In this document: positions 1 to 8,082 of the stretch, one piece after another
Layout of the letters: each line of letters starts with the position of its first letter
Numbering within the stretch: the first letter of the stretch is position 1
Source of the DNA: Saccoglossus kowalevskii
Lineage: Eukaryota; Hemichordata; Enteropneusta; Harrimaniidae
NCBI RefSeq assembly: GCF_000003605.2
Contig: NW_003132858.1
Coordinates: forward strand, 125,473 to 135,802
Length of the DNA: 10,330 nt
Reading direction: 5' to 3'
Notes under the pieces: model-generated
Told to the model about the DNA's origin: nothing
Database searches by the model: none
Seen by the model: only the letters and a program-made list of their open reading frames with translations
Translations under genes and position numbers: made by a program

Positions 1-109
1 GATAAGGAAAATGAATAATTTTAGCAAAGGAAAACAATGCTTTCTTTTGTCTAGGTTATTTAATATTCTCTTACAAACATTAGATGTGTCTTTTTTGTGA
101 TTACATGTG

Positions 110-414
110 TACTGTGAATGCATTAATTATTCACAATTGTTAATTTTGTTATTTTCACTGATGCTCAGTAAGTAAAAATTAATTTTTGCATGTTTTGTAT
201 GGAATTTAGTTTCACTGATTTTTGATGAGCTGAATGTAATATATGGAAAAAAAACTATATTAGCTGGATTTTTTTACTTTTCAGTAAATTTAACTCGCAT
301 GAGCATGTTTAATAACAATAGAACTCATTGTTTTTCTTGTAATTCCTGAAAACTCAGTGAATATGCTCAAAATAATGAAATTAAATGCCAATGAAAGTCA
401 ATGATTTTACAGTA
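110..414. mobile_element. TA-bounded inverted-repeat element (MITE), TACTGT family
   Basis: The left end reads TACTGTGAATGCATTAATTA. The right end, read on the minus strand, begins TACTGTAAAATCATTGACTT. The two match at the TACTGT core and loosely for about 25 bp. The outermost TA on each side fits a TA target duplication, as made by Tc1/mariner-type transposases. The ~305 bp length and lack of any coding frame fit a non-autonomous miniature element. The same terminus recurs at 6913-7123 and 7177-7365, which strengthens the call. The inverted match is imperfect, so this is an old copy. The family has not been named here. Confidence 0.5.
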
Positions 415-802
415 TTCATAATAAAATCTGAGCATCCATTCAAATTATGCAACATCAGATACAAACATAGTACATATACAAATAAAGAACGTAAACAGTA
501 TTAGGTATCCTGAGTAATTTTGAATTGTTAAAAATGGGCCGAAATTCAGTGTCATCGTATCTAACTTCAGGTGGGAATTTCAAAACCAGTTATAACAAAA
601 TCTATAAAATTGCAAACAATTTCTATGAATATCACTGCTGCCAATCACAAAGTGGCTGGTTAATCAAAAATATATGTACCAGAGTACTCAACACTTGTCA
701 GATAAGAAAGCAGAAGTGGGGTTTGTATTTTTGCTGAAGACTTGTTTATTCAGACTTTCATTTCACTAAATTTATCGTTTGACGACATACGTGTAGGTCA
801 GG
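415..802. other. A+T-rich non-coding stretch, nothing recognised
   Basis: An ATG-initiated frame of 70 codons runs from 525 to 737, but it has no recognisable domain, no compositional signal and no splice context. I treat it as chance. No repeat or RNA structure was found. Confidence 0.6.
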
Positions 803-906
803 GTTTGCCGTCTGGATGATAGTAATACGTGTATGTATGTCTTGGATTATTTTTTAATACATAATTCGCGGCATATATCATTCCGTATTCTCACCAGACG
901 GGAAAC
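803..906. repeat. Small inverted repeat with CCGTCTGG arms
   Basis: The left arm (803-829) contains GTTTGCCGTCTGG followed by AATACG. The right arm (880-906), read on the minus strand, is GTTTCCCGTCTGG followed by AATACGG. The arms match over about 20 of 25 positions with a short gap. The intervening ~50 bp are A+T-rich. This could be a ~104 bp foldback element or a transcript hairpin. I see no clear target duplication at its edges. Confidence 0.45.
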
Positions 907-930
907 ATGAGACACTTGCCTCATGGTTTC
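902..930. repeat. Short hairpin abutting the CCGTCTGG inverted repeat
   Basis: GAAACATGAG (902-911) and CTCATGGTTTC (920-930) are inverted copies with a single extra base, separated by an 8-base loop. The arm overlaps the edge of the larger inverted repeat at 803-906, and a T/A tract follows at once. Function unknown. Confidence 0.4.
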
Positions 931-1260
931 TATTTTTTTTTTTTAGGTTTTTTTATTCTCGTGAGACATAGATTCAGCAAATTGTAATGAAATCACTATT
1001 TCCAATGTCGAATGAATATATAAACCCGTCTTCATAGTAAAAATACATAATACTTTGCGTCTGTGCCTCAAGTCCCGCATGGATGCATTAGTGTCTCGTT
1101 ATCGTTATTCCTGATGGAACAGTGAACCATTTTCCATTCACTGCGAGATCCTGTACTGTGCTTTATGAAATTGAATGTACAATCGGGACAAACAAAGGTC
1201 GCAGCATAGTAGTGGCGTCAAATCATCACGTGGGATTTGACAGATACGAAAGTATTTTTT

Positions 1261-1291
1261 GACTCCTGTGTGCAAAGCACAAAAGGGAGTC
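1261..1291. repeat. Terminal hairpin at left tip of the tandem-core element
   Basis: GACTCC (1261-1266) pairs with GGAGTC (1286-1291). The inner GTGC (1270-1273) pairs with GCAC (1277-1280) around an AAA loop. This gives a two-tier stem-loop exactly at the inferred element tip. The simple TGTATGTC-type repeat at about 1307-1327 follows shortly after. Confidence 0.5.
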
Positions 1292-1346
1292 TTTGCAGCT
1301 ACCCTGTCTGTATGTCTGTATGTATGTCACTTTTTTTGTTCCACCG

Positions 1347-2475
1347 TTATCTCAAGAACCACTAATCAAATTTTGATGAAACTTGGTACATAGATGCTCT
1401 GTAATAATGCGCAGAGTTGATTAGGTTTTGGTGAAAATCCATGAATATTAATTACCTAATTTGCATAATAATTAATTGATTTTCAGCTGTTCCATGACTG
1501 TTCCACTTATATTTAAAGAACTACTCATTGGATTTTGATGAAACTTGGCACATGGATGCTCTGAACTAATACGCATATTTGATTAGTTTTGGGTAAAAAT
1601 CGATTTATATTAATTACCTAATTTACATAATGATTAATCAATTTTCGGCTTTTCCACTGATATCTCAAGTACTAATTTTCAGCTTTTGATATTTCAAGCA
1701 ATAATGATCACATTTCAATGAAACCTGGTACATAGGTAATTGAGGACTGTGCAGAGACCTAATTAGTTTTGGGGTAAATATTTGTGCATATTAATTACCT
1801 TATTAGCATAATTAGTTAATTTTCAGCTTTTCACCTGATATCTCAAGTACTAATCATCACATTTCAATGAGACTTGCAACATAGATCTTCTAGGACTATG
1901 CAGAGACCTGATTAATTTTGGGGTAAATAATTGTGCATATTAATTACCTAATTTCATAATTAGTTAATTTTTTGCTGTTCCATGGCTGTTGCACTGATGT
2001 CTAAAGAACTACTCATTGGATTTTAATGACACTTTTAAAGAGTACTCATCATCATATTTCAATGAATCTAAACTATACACCATAATAGTTTTTGGTAAAT
2101 ATTTATGCTTCTTAATCACCTAATTAACATAATTAACAAATTAATTAATTAATTAACATAATTAATTAATTAATACTTGTATCTCAAGTACTGATCATCA
2201 CATTTGAATAAAATTTGGTACATAAATGCTCTAGGACAATAGGCAGCCTGATTAATTTTGGGTTAAAATCTGTTCATATTAATTCACTAATTAGCATAAT
2301 AATTAATATTTTTTTGGTTCTAATCACATTTCAATGAAACTTGGTACATAGATATTATATTACAAAAATCTTATTACTTTTACATTGTGCAGACCTTATT
2401 AGTTTTACACTTAAATCTGTTCATATTAGTTACCTTATTTGCATATAAGCTTTTCCATCAATATCTCAAGTTCAA
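1347..2475. repeat. Array of about seven diverged ~140-178 bp tandem repeats
   Basis: Units begin near 1347, 1507, 1658, 1836, 1995, 2177 and about 2313, with a partial copy near 2458. Each carries, in order: an ATCTCAAG-like start; a TTTTGATGAAACTTGGTACA-like block followed by TAGATGCTCT; GATTAGTTTTGGGTAAA; ATATTAATTACCTAATTTGC; and a TTTTCAGCTTTTCCAC-like end. Unit 3 contains a nested partial duplication of the TATCTCAAG start. Unit 5 is disturbed and unit 7 lacks its start. Divergence rises toward the right. No frame stays open across units, so the array is not a coding repeat. Confidence 0.75.
2121..2174. repeat. TTAA-rich simple repeat inside unit 5
   Basis: A run of TAATTAACA and TTAATTAA motifs expands the TAATTACCTAATTTGCATAA part of the surrounding tandem unit. 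It is best explained as slippage within the array. Confidence 0.6.
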
Positions 2476-2574
2476 GTAATTTTTAATTAATTTTTAATGT
2501 GTCTCCAATACTCTCAGCACACGGGAGTTCTTTCTAAGCTTTCTTTGATTTGGGTGTGTATTTCCACGCTTAAT

Positions 2575-2833
2575 AATGTACAATACACATTTGATGATGG
2601 GCAATTTTGATAAAGTAAAGATAACTCAATGTCATATTCCTTCCTGAAATTTCAAAATTAAACTGAAAGAAAAGTAAATTCAAGTTCAAAATCAAATCAT
2701 TTGATTTTTACGGATGTGCTGTACACGTTTTATGATGGTCAATTTTGATGAAGTAAATGTCAATGTCATACTCCCCATCTGAAAGATTGGCATTTCGACA
2801 TTGAGCTAGATAAAAAAAGAATCATTTGATTTA
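2575..2833. repeat. Diverged two-copy tandem duplication
   Basis: Copy 1 (about 2575-2709) and copy 2 (about 2713-2833) share three blocks in order. The first is TACACATTTGATGATGGGCA against TACACGTTTTATGATGGTCA. The second is CAATTTTGATAAAGTAAA against CAATTTTGATGAAGTAAA, followed by CAATGTCATA in both. The third is ATCATTTGATTT in both. The offset falls from 138 to 126 bp, so indels have accumulated. The pair lies between the tandem-core element and the right inverted end of the composite element. Confidence 0.65.
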
Positions 2834-2897
2834 TTATGGCAGACGTTTTGTTTGCACCTTTCATACAATACGCAAGATCTCGCAGTGTACGGAAAAT

Positions 2898-4160
2898 CAC
2901 CTATTCTGTCCACATATTTTCTTTTCTGGTAAGAACACTGATAACTCTTTACTAAACTGATATAGCACATCAACATTCAGTTCCATGCTTCATTTGTAAT
3001 ACCTTCTTCTTTCCCAGGCAAATTAATGAAAAACAGAAGAGTTGGTTCACTATAATTACAAATATTAAAATTAAATTAAAATAGATGATTGTTGTAGTTT
3101 CTACATCATCATTACAAGCGAGAATATTTTATTAGCTTTCCCCACAGGGCAAAATAATAAAATTTAAACATTCTTTTGTTTTGAGTTAATATTGTTTTTT
3201 TTTTATTTGAAATGGCATTTCAGTGTTTTTGTGAAACTACCAAATGACCGTCACTAAATCATGTACATTTTACTTCGTTTATTAACTTAAGCCCAAATAA
3301 ATATGTTGTACTGATAACGAGTTATTCAAAAACAGGGTAGGTAGTTCTTTTTTTATATGCTACTCGAATACTTATAACACGGTGCAAGATTGTAACTGAG
3401 CTCTCTCGGCTCAACACTCACTCAATGGTTTTTTCATATTTCTCTAAAATTAAATGTCTCAAATTGTATATACTGCCTAGAAAAATATTTTGAAATACAA
3501 AAAAAAATCATTATAACTTGCACTCTTGGGATTCAATGTCAATATTGGTGAATTAATTTATCAAAAGAATCTGTCATAATGGGACATACGTATATGGAAT
3601 CCAATTATTAAAAGTACAAAAAATACAAGGTGATTTGTAGAAATAATTAGTACTCATCTGTACTGATGGAACTGTATGTGTTGCTGATTTCGAGAAAAAA
3701 TACAAAAATATAATCTGTTCTCAGATAATTGTTTATAAAACGAATAAATTAATTAAAGTTGAATGGATGGTTTGGTTTGGTCCAAAAAGCTGACCCAAAG
3801 GGGTTTATTTTTTGGCTGATGCCAGCCAGAGATTTTAGGTGAGGTTTTAGGAATATGCTAGCACATGCCAAGAGTATCCTTTGTAAGAATGTAGTATGTG
3901 AGCAATTCAGTGATTGTTTATAATTCATAGTATTTAATAATTCAGTTCTTCGCATATTTGTACATATTAATAGAAGGTTTCAAATCTGTAGATACTAAAA
4001 ATAATTATCAAAATTTGAAATAGTGAAACTTTTTAGCACTTTCAGTAAATTAATCTGCAATTCACTCCTGTCTGATTTTTTTGTCTGATTTAACAGATTT
4101 AACAGCTCCCTGAGTTGAACATTCTATGTGTTAATGTGAGGTAATAGTCTTTTTTAAGAA
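2898..4160. other. A+T-rich non-coding stretch, no gene recognised
   Basis: No frame has domain-like content. The only ATG frame of note is 68 codons on the minus strand (3749-3955), with no recognisable features. A small hairpin lies at about 3084-3113 (GATGATTGTTGTAG against CTACATCATCAT). A weak inverted match links GGTGCAAGATTGTAAC near 3381-3396 with AGTGCAAGTTATAAT read on the minus strand near 3513-3527. It may be a very old foldback copy, but it is too weak to call. Confidence 0.55.
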
Positions 4161-4300
4161 TAGCCCAGCTTTCAGCCAAACTGTTCTATTGTAAACAATT
4201 ATGGGTATTTTTCAGGACAAAGTCATACAAGCAGTAAAATAAATGTTAAAAAATACCCATAATTCTTTATGATAGAATAGTTTGACTGAACGCAATACTA
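4161..4300. mobile_element. Foldback element, ~45 bp inverted arms
   Basis: The left arm (4171-4215) runs TTCAGCCAAACTGTTCTATT and on through AATTATGGGTATTTTT. The right arm (4246-4290), read on the minus strand, runs TTCAGTCAAACTATTCTATC and on through AATTATGGGTATTTTT. About 37 of 45 positions agree and only ~30 bp of loop separate them. The similarity becomes vague outside, but a TAG at 4161 and a CTA at 4298-4300 could mark TA-flanked ends. The piece is non-coding. It would fold into a long hairpin if transcribed, so it could be a MITE or a hairpin small-RNA source. Confidence 0.65.
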
Positions 4301-4644
4301 TTAAAACATTTGTGAGAGTGGATTTTGACATGTGTGTCGCAACTGCCAACAACATGGTCACATTTTATAGAGGATGTGAAAAACATATGACACCAATTTG
4401 AATGAATAACTTGTATGTTAGGGTCTTGTTAATACATTTGTCATCACAAGCCTGTGGATACCTATGCAAAAAATAAATAAAAAAATAAATATTAAACTGG
4501 CCATCCCTACAAAGATGGTCATCACAAGTTTTTAATTCCCTGGTTCAGAGGAACAATCTGTACTGAACAAATTTTATTTCATGTAAAATAATCATATCAT
4601 CAAAGATCAGGTCAGTGCTCATATTTGAGCCAAATTTGGCATTA
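4301..4644. other. Non-coding spacer between two foldback elements
   Basis: It holds an A-rich AAATAAATA run near 4470-4493 and a repeated TCATCACAAG (near 4441 and 4519). No gene, RNA or clear element is seen. Confidence 0.55.
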
Positions 4645-4848
4645 TAAGGGGTGTTCTCAAATTGTTAAAGTTCGCCAAAAAAAAAAACTGTCAAAGGGCT
4701 ATTTCATCTTTGTAGTGAACATTGGTTTTTAATTTTTGTAGTGAATAACAAATTGGAAAAATTATCCAAGTCTTTTGTATATGAGAAGGGGGGACATAAG
4801 ACACCTTTCGTTTTTTGGCGAACTTTACCAATTTGGGAACACCGCTTA
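4645..4848. mobile_element. Mariner-type MITE with AGSGGTGTTC ends and TA flanks
   Basis: The left end (4645-4682) is TA followed by AGGGGTGTTCTCAAATTGTT, then AAAGTTCGCCAAAAAA. The right end, read on the minus strand from 4848, is TA followed by AGCGGTGTTCCCAAATTGGT, then AAAGTTCGCCAAAAAA. The ~37 bp arms differ at only three or four positions. Both are bounded by TA, the target duplication of Tc1/mariner transposases. At ~200 bp with no coding frame it is a non-autonomous copy. It is better preserved than most elements here, so it is probably younger. The minus-strand 108-codon frame at 4704-5030 runs across its right end and is not a gene. Confidence 0.8.
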
Positions 4849-5933
4849 ATTAATGCATACACTGATGATATCAAGCATAGCCGAAAAAAACTCAGGCTTG
4901 AAAATTTGTAATCGTGTTTGTAACTTTTTTGGCCACTATAATGTTGATGGGCTTGAGTGCTACTGAGCTGGATCCTGGTGGTACCATCACTTCGTTCAAC
5001 TCCTAGTGCGTGATTTCTCTGTATTGTCACTGGAAAATATGTGGGTATTACTGTTCCATCAGTTTAGAAAGTTTGAGACAATTTACCCATCCCTGTGGAA
5101 CTTGAGACAGAGACGTGAAGCATTTTGTCCTCCATACATGTATACCTCGTAGTAGTGATATATACACGTAGTGTACTTGAATATACGAAGACAGGTTTCG
5201 ATGTTCATTTCATATTCATAAATTGTCATTTTCTTACATTTTTATGTGACTATTTGTCTCATGAGAGTAAAAAAATGTATGACAAAAATATAAACCATGG
5301 GGGCCGGAAGAAGTCTCCTGTCTGGTGAGAACCATGAAATTTCGCAACATTGAGCTAAACTAGTTTTAAGTTGCTGGTGGCCCTACATAAGAATCCCAGG
5401 ATATCAACACCACTCAATGTTTTATTGGCTTTATAAAGCTTTTGGTACTTTATTAAAAAACTGTTGGGCAGTCCCTAGCATTGACAACGTAGACGGGATT
5501 AACAGGTGCCCAGCTGGTGTACTTCACACATTGTATCTTTCAAAGAGAACATGACTGTTACCTTGGTAACCAGTGTATTGTTTTCAACCGAGCAAATCCA
5601 TGCAGTGTTCTCCTATACTGTATGTGTTGCCTGTGTTACATGTAAAATGCTTCTTTTTGTTTTTAATTATCAAATATCTTTCACAAATGTCATGATGTGG
5701 AAATATATAGTGATGGTTTTGTGCAGTTTTTGTGAATTCTTGGAATTGCATGTTTTCTGTGTTTTTTTTTTGTTCAGAAATTTATTTTGATGAAAGGAAA
5801 GTGTTTTTGTATGTTAAAATTGAATAGTGATAGAAATATACCTTATATTCAATCGATCAAAAATGATAAAAATTAAATAAACTCTTTATTTCCTACTCGC
5901 ATGTTTCAATGGAGCAATTGATAAGTTTATTTT
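4849..5933. other. Non-coding stretch, no gene recognised
   Basis: Plus-strand ATG frames of 67 codons (5125-5328) and 94 codons (5506-5790) have no recognisable domain. The second is rich in Phe, Val and Cys because the DNA is T-rich. A 12-base palindrome GCTTTATAAAGC lies at 5428-5439, and an AATAAA hexamer lies near 5875. No exon borders or upstream gene support a terminator call. Confidence 0.5.
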
Positions 5934-5971
5934 ATGCAAATGAGCTGCACGTTATTTATTTCTATGCAAAT
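5934..5971 (+). promoter_or_regulatory. Two octamer (ATGCAAAT) motifs 30 bp apart
   Basis: ATGCAAAT occurs at 5934-5941 and again at 5964-5971, both on the same strand, with TTT or TCT just before. This is the consensus POU-domain (Oct-type) binding site in animals. A start-to-start distance of 30 bp is close to three DNA turns. In A+T-rich DNA such matches arise by chance, and no promoter is visible beside them. Regulatory function is only a possibility. Confidence 0.25.
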
Positions 5972-6780
5972 ATACTATATGATCGTTCGAACAATGTTAA
6001 ATTTGTAATTTTTGATATCATTCACTGCTGTGTACAGATTGATTATCACATTGTTTTGTAAAGGACATATTACTTGAAAAATAACTCATTTTCATTTTCA
6101 CCTTGCCAATCTCATCAAAGAGGAGATGGAAAGGGTAGGGAAAATGTCTGTAGCTGTTGTTGTTGTTGTCGTTAGTGTGTATACTAATTCTACTCCGAAC
6201 TGTATCAACCTTGGTCACCTTATTCATCAGTAAAAAATAAAATCATCCCTTAGTGTAAATGACAGATGTCCTGTGTGAAAATATCATGCAAGAATTGAGA
6301 TAGTAGCATTCAAAATCTGTTTCTACTTGACTGATTACAGTTTCTATATCACAAACTCTTCGAAGTTAATGAGGAAATTATTTCACATGAGAAAAACATT
6401 TTGTCGCGCATGTATTTTTATTTCTAGAAAATGCTGTTTTTTTACACTGAAATACAGTGTGGCCCAAGCGTAACTTAACGATTAGCGGGCTTTGAGCTGT
6501 TTAGAATGCACGATCATAAGTCAGCTAACGATTGATAGAAATTTGCTAGGATTCATATGTAATAACTGATACTAAATGGCTTCTATAGTGAATGGAAGCA
6601 TCTTCTTTGAATTTGAACGAAGCGTGAGAATCTTCGAGATGAATGTTTCGTAGATATTGTAGAAATGTCCATATAAACAAATTCATGCCTTTATGAAATT
6701 CACAGTATATAAAATAAAATAGTTACAGTATTAACAAGAGATACTTCTAGCAAAAATATATGAGTGTAAATATATTACTC
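5972..6780. other. Non-coding stretch, no gene recognised
   Basis: A short GTT run lies near 6156-6170. A minus-strand 69-codon frame (6018-6227) is low in information and overlaps it. A single outward TTACAGTA at about 6723-6730 resembles the right tip of the TACTGT elements, but no left partner was found. Confidence 0.5.
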
Positions 6781-6781
6781 T

Positions 6782-6825
6782 GGGTGGGGATGGGGGTGAG
6801 TGACTCAAAGAAAGAGGGGTCACTG
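6782..6825 (+). other. G-rich patch with AP-1-like site
   Basis: Three tight G runs (6782-6784, 6786-6789 and 6792-6796) are followed by a fourth at 6816-6819 after a long loop, in a region otherwise poor in G+C. A G-quadruplex is possible, but the ~19-base loop weakens it. TGACTCA, the AP-1 (TRE) consensus, lies at 6801-6807. AGTGAC and GTCACT flank the loop as a short inverted pair. Biological meaning is unproven. Confidence 0.3.
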
Positions 6826-6912
6826 AGGCGATGTGATTTCTACCCACTGCTCTGATTGTCAAAGTAATGCCTTGTTTTTGCACCAGATCTGGTTGGCTCC
6901 TGGATAGTGTAT

Positions 6913-7123
6913 TATTGTAAAATGATTAATTTTCACTGGGTTTAAATTTCGCTGATTTAGCATTTCAGGCATATTCAGTGGGTTTTAAATTCACGGTTTT
7001 ATCATTTAGATAATGTGTTCTATGCTAAATTTTACATATTCACTGGGTTTAAATTTAGTGCATTTTGCAGTCAGCGAAATAAGCAAAATTAAAACCCAGT
7101 GAATAATTAATACTTTTACAGTA
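6913..7123. mobile_element. TA-bounded MITE with internal CACTGGGTTTAAATTT repeats
   Basis: The left end reads TATTGTAAAATGATTAATTT then TCACTGGGTTTAAATTTCGC. The right end on the minus strand reads TACTGTAAAAGTATTAATTA then TTCACTGGGTTTTAATTTTG and a later TTTCGCTG. Arms of ~45 bp agree at most positions, and TA lies at both tips. Internally the TTCACTGGGTTTAAATTT motif recurs in direct orientation (6932-6949, a variant at 6973-6991, and 7038-7056) besides the inverted terminal copy (7087-7104). The ~211 bp element has no coding capacity. It shares the TACTGTAAAA tip with the elements at 110-414 and 7177-7365. Confidence 0.7.
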
Positions 7124-7176
7124 TAATATGTTATTTGCTGTATTTGCTCTATTATTAGTGTATATGGTTTAATAAA

Positions 7177-7365
7177 TACTGTAAGTTACTTTTTATTTTT
7201 ATTCAGAATTGATTTTTCGCTATTTTTGCTGAAGGAATGAATCCCGCTTTCCTACATTTAACATTTAACTCATCAACAAATTAGTGAAAATAAATTTAAT
7301 ACAAAACAGCCAAAATGTCTTTTTAGCAAAAATTAATTGCAGCTAAAATAAAGGATTTTACAGTA
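7177..7365. mobile_element. Second TACTGT-family MITE, adjacent copy
   Basis: The element is bounded by TACTGTAA (7177-7184) and TTACAGTA (7358-7365). Inside, GAATTGATTTTTCGCT near 7206-7221 matches GCAATTAATTTTTGCT, the minus-strand reading near 7325-7340, so inverted similarity continues past the tips. The ~189 bp length and TA borders match its neighbour at 6913-7123, only ~53 bp away. The middle is diverged. Call strength rests on the shared tips and the inner inverted block. Confidence 0.5.
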
Positions 7366-8060
7366 ATTGACAGTGTTGTGTCTGTGGTAAAATAAGTCAT
7401 ATTTCAATAACGAATAACATACAATAAAAGCAATTTTTGGCTCATGTGTCTATTGATGCAATTCTAATAGAGCAAAAACAATGATGTCATTATGATAGAA
7501 AGATGGTCACCTAGTCATCTGTTATGTAGTACCAAACATGATGGCTTCAGTAGCTAAATTGCATACTTGAGATTTGAAAACAAAATAAATAAAATATTCT
7601 GACAAAACACATGAATTATATCTGTACATATAAAGCGACATGCAGAATAATTTCAACGAGCCTTTCTTTTTTATGCCCTACATAGACAAACTAAGTATAT
7701 ACAACAGCTTGTCTAAAAACAGCACTAACTGAGTTATTGTGTCTCGATTGGGTGTTTAAATCATGAAGTTTTAACGCATGTAAACAGATTGCTGCATTTT
7801 ATGTAATTTCAGGAACGAAAATGAGAATCTGACGAAAATTTTAAAAATCTCTCTAGCTTCGTGTCGCTTAGGAACAACTTGGCTGAAAAAAAAACACATA
7901 GCAAAAGTTGGTGTTGTTTTCTTGTGGCGCATTTGATGGAACTTGCTTTTGCTTGCAAATGTATTTGAATTTTTTGTTGATTTCTCCCTGAAGGAAATTC
8001 TCAAATTTTATGAAAAGATAGTTGAGTATATATTCAATCTATTTTGTTTAATAATGATAA
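7366..8060 (+). other. Presumed intron 3' portion; no exon seen
   Basis: This stretch lies directly upstream of the splice acceptor of the HAD exon and shows no coding frame that could join it. The minus-strand 77-codon frame at 7771-8004 has no recognisable content. The plus-strand frame that reaches the exon is open upstream to 7943, but its residues there (Phe-, Leu- and Ile-rich) reflect T-rich intron. An AATGATGTCATT palindrome (7480-7491) has a CRE-like core. Confidence 0.45.
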
Positions 8061-8082
8061 GATATTTTTTGTTTCATTACAG
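8061..8082 (+). promoter_or_regulatory. Splice acceptor (pyrimidine tract and AG)
   Basis: GATATTTTTTGTTTCATTAC is followed by AG at 8081-8082, a standard metazoan 3' splice site with a T-rich tract. A possible branch region TTTAATAATGA lies at about 8047-8057. Cutting after 8082 leaves one base (T) to finish a split codon, so the intron is phase 2. The reading frame changes in character here from T-rich intron translation to a conserved-looking protein, which decides the exon start. Confidence 0.7.

Larger units (their letters stand above)
1261..2530. mobile_element. Tandem-repeat-core interspersed element with short inverted ends
   Basis: The left tip GACTCCTGTGTGC (1261-1273) is answered by GCACACGGGAGTTC (2517-2530), its near reverse complement, and both tips sit against T tracts. 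Between them lie an ~85 bp leader, then about seven diverged copies of a ~140-178 bp unit, then a short tail. Non-coding elements with a 5' leader, a ~150 bp tandem core and a short tail are known in molluscs and other invertebrates, among them Helitron/helentron-associated pearl-type elements. Assignment to that group is inference. No Rep/helicase or transposase frame is present, so the copy is non-autonomous. Confidence 0.55.
1129..2897. mobile_element. Composite foldback element with long imperfect inverted ends
   Basis: The left end (1129-1162) reads ATTTTCCATTCACTGCGAGA and onward. The right end, read on the minus strand from 2897, reads ATTTTCCGTACACTGCGAGA and onward. Similarity continues inward through an ACAAACAAA/GCAAACAAA block, a GCAGCATAGTA/GCCATAATA block and a TCAAATCAT/TCAAATGAT block. 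That makes about 80-100 bp of diverged inverted repeat on each side (roughly 1129-1227 against 2819-2897). It encloses the tandem-repeat unit at 1261-2530. Two readings are possible: one large foldback element, or a ~0.5 kb MITE into which the 1.27 kb tandem-repeat element inserted. No coding frame is present. Weak similarity may extend beyond 1129 and 2897, so the true ends are uncertain. Confidence 0.55.

Noticed and set aside
1013-1025. TATATAAA core promoter
   Set aside because: TATA-like words are expected in such A+T-rich DNA, and no transcript or exon lies downstream within reach.
3381-3527. Possible TIR pair (GGTGCAAGATTGTAAC and its inverted partner)
   Set aside because: Only about 12-13 of 16 positions agree, with no matching flanks or target duplication. 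This is within chance for this composition.
4704-5030. Minus-strand 108-codon frame as a gene
   Set aside because: It runs across the right inverted end of the mariner-type MITE and has no recognisable domain or splice support.
5506-5790. Plus-strand 94-codon frame as a small membrane protein
   Set aside because: Its hydrophobic composition follows from T-rich DNA. There is no clear signal sequence or family resemblance, and no promoter or exon context.
6464-6535. Repeated TAACGATTAG / CTAACGATTG motif
   Set aside because: There are two short copies only, with no extended similarity or symmetry around them.
7943-8082. N-terminal 46 residues of the open frame as part of the HAD protein
   Set aside because: This part is upstream of the AG acceptor, is T-rich intron-like and does not resemble the HAD fold. 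A Met start at 7943 would also lack the catalytic DxD motif.
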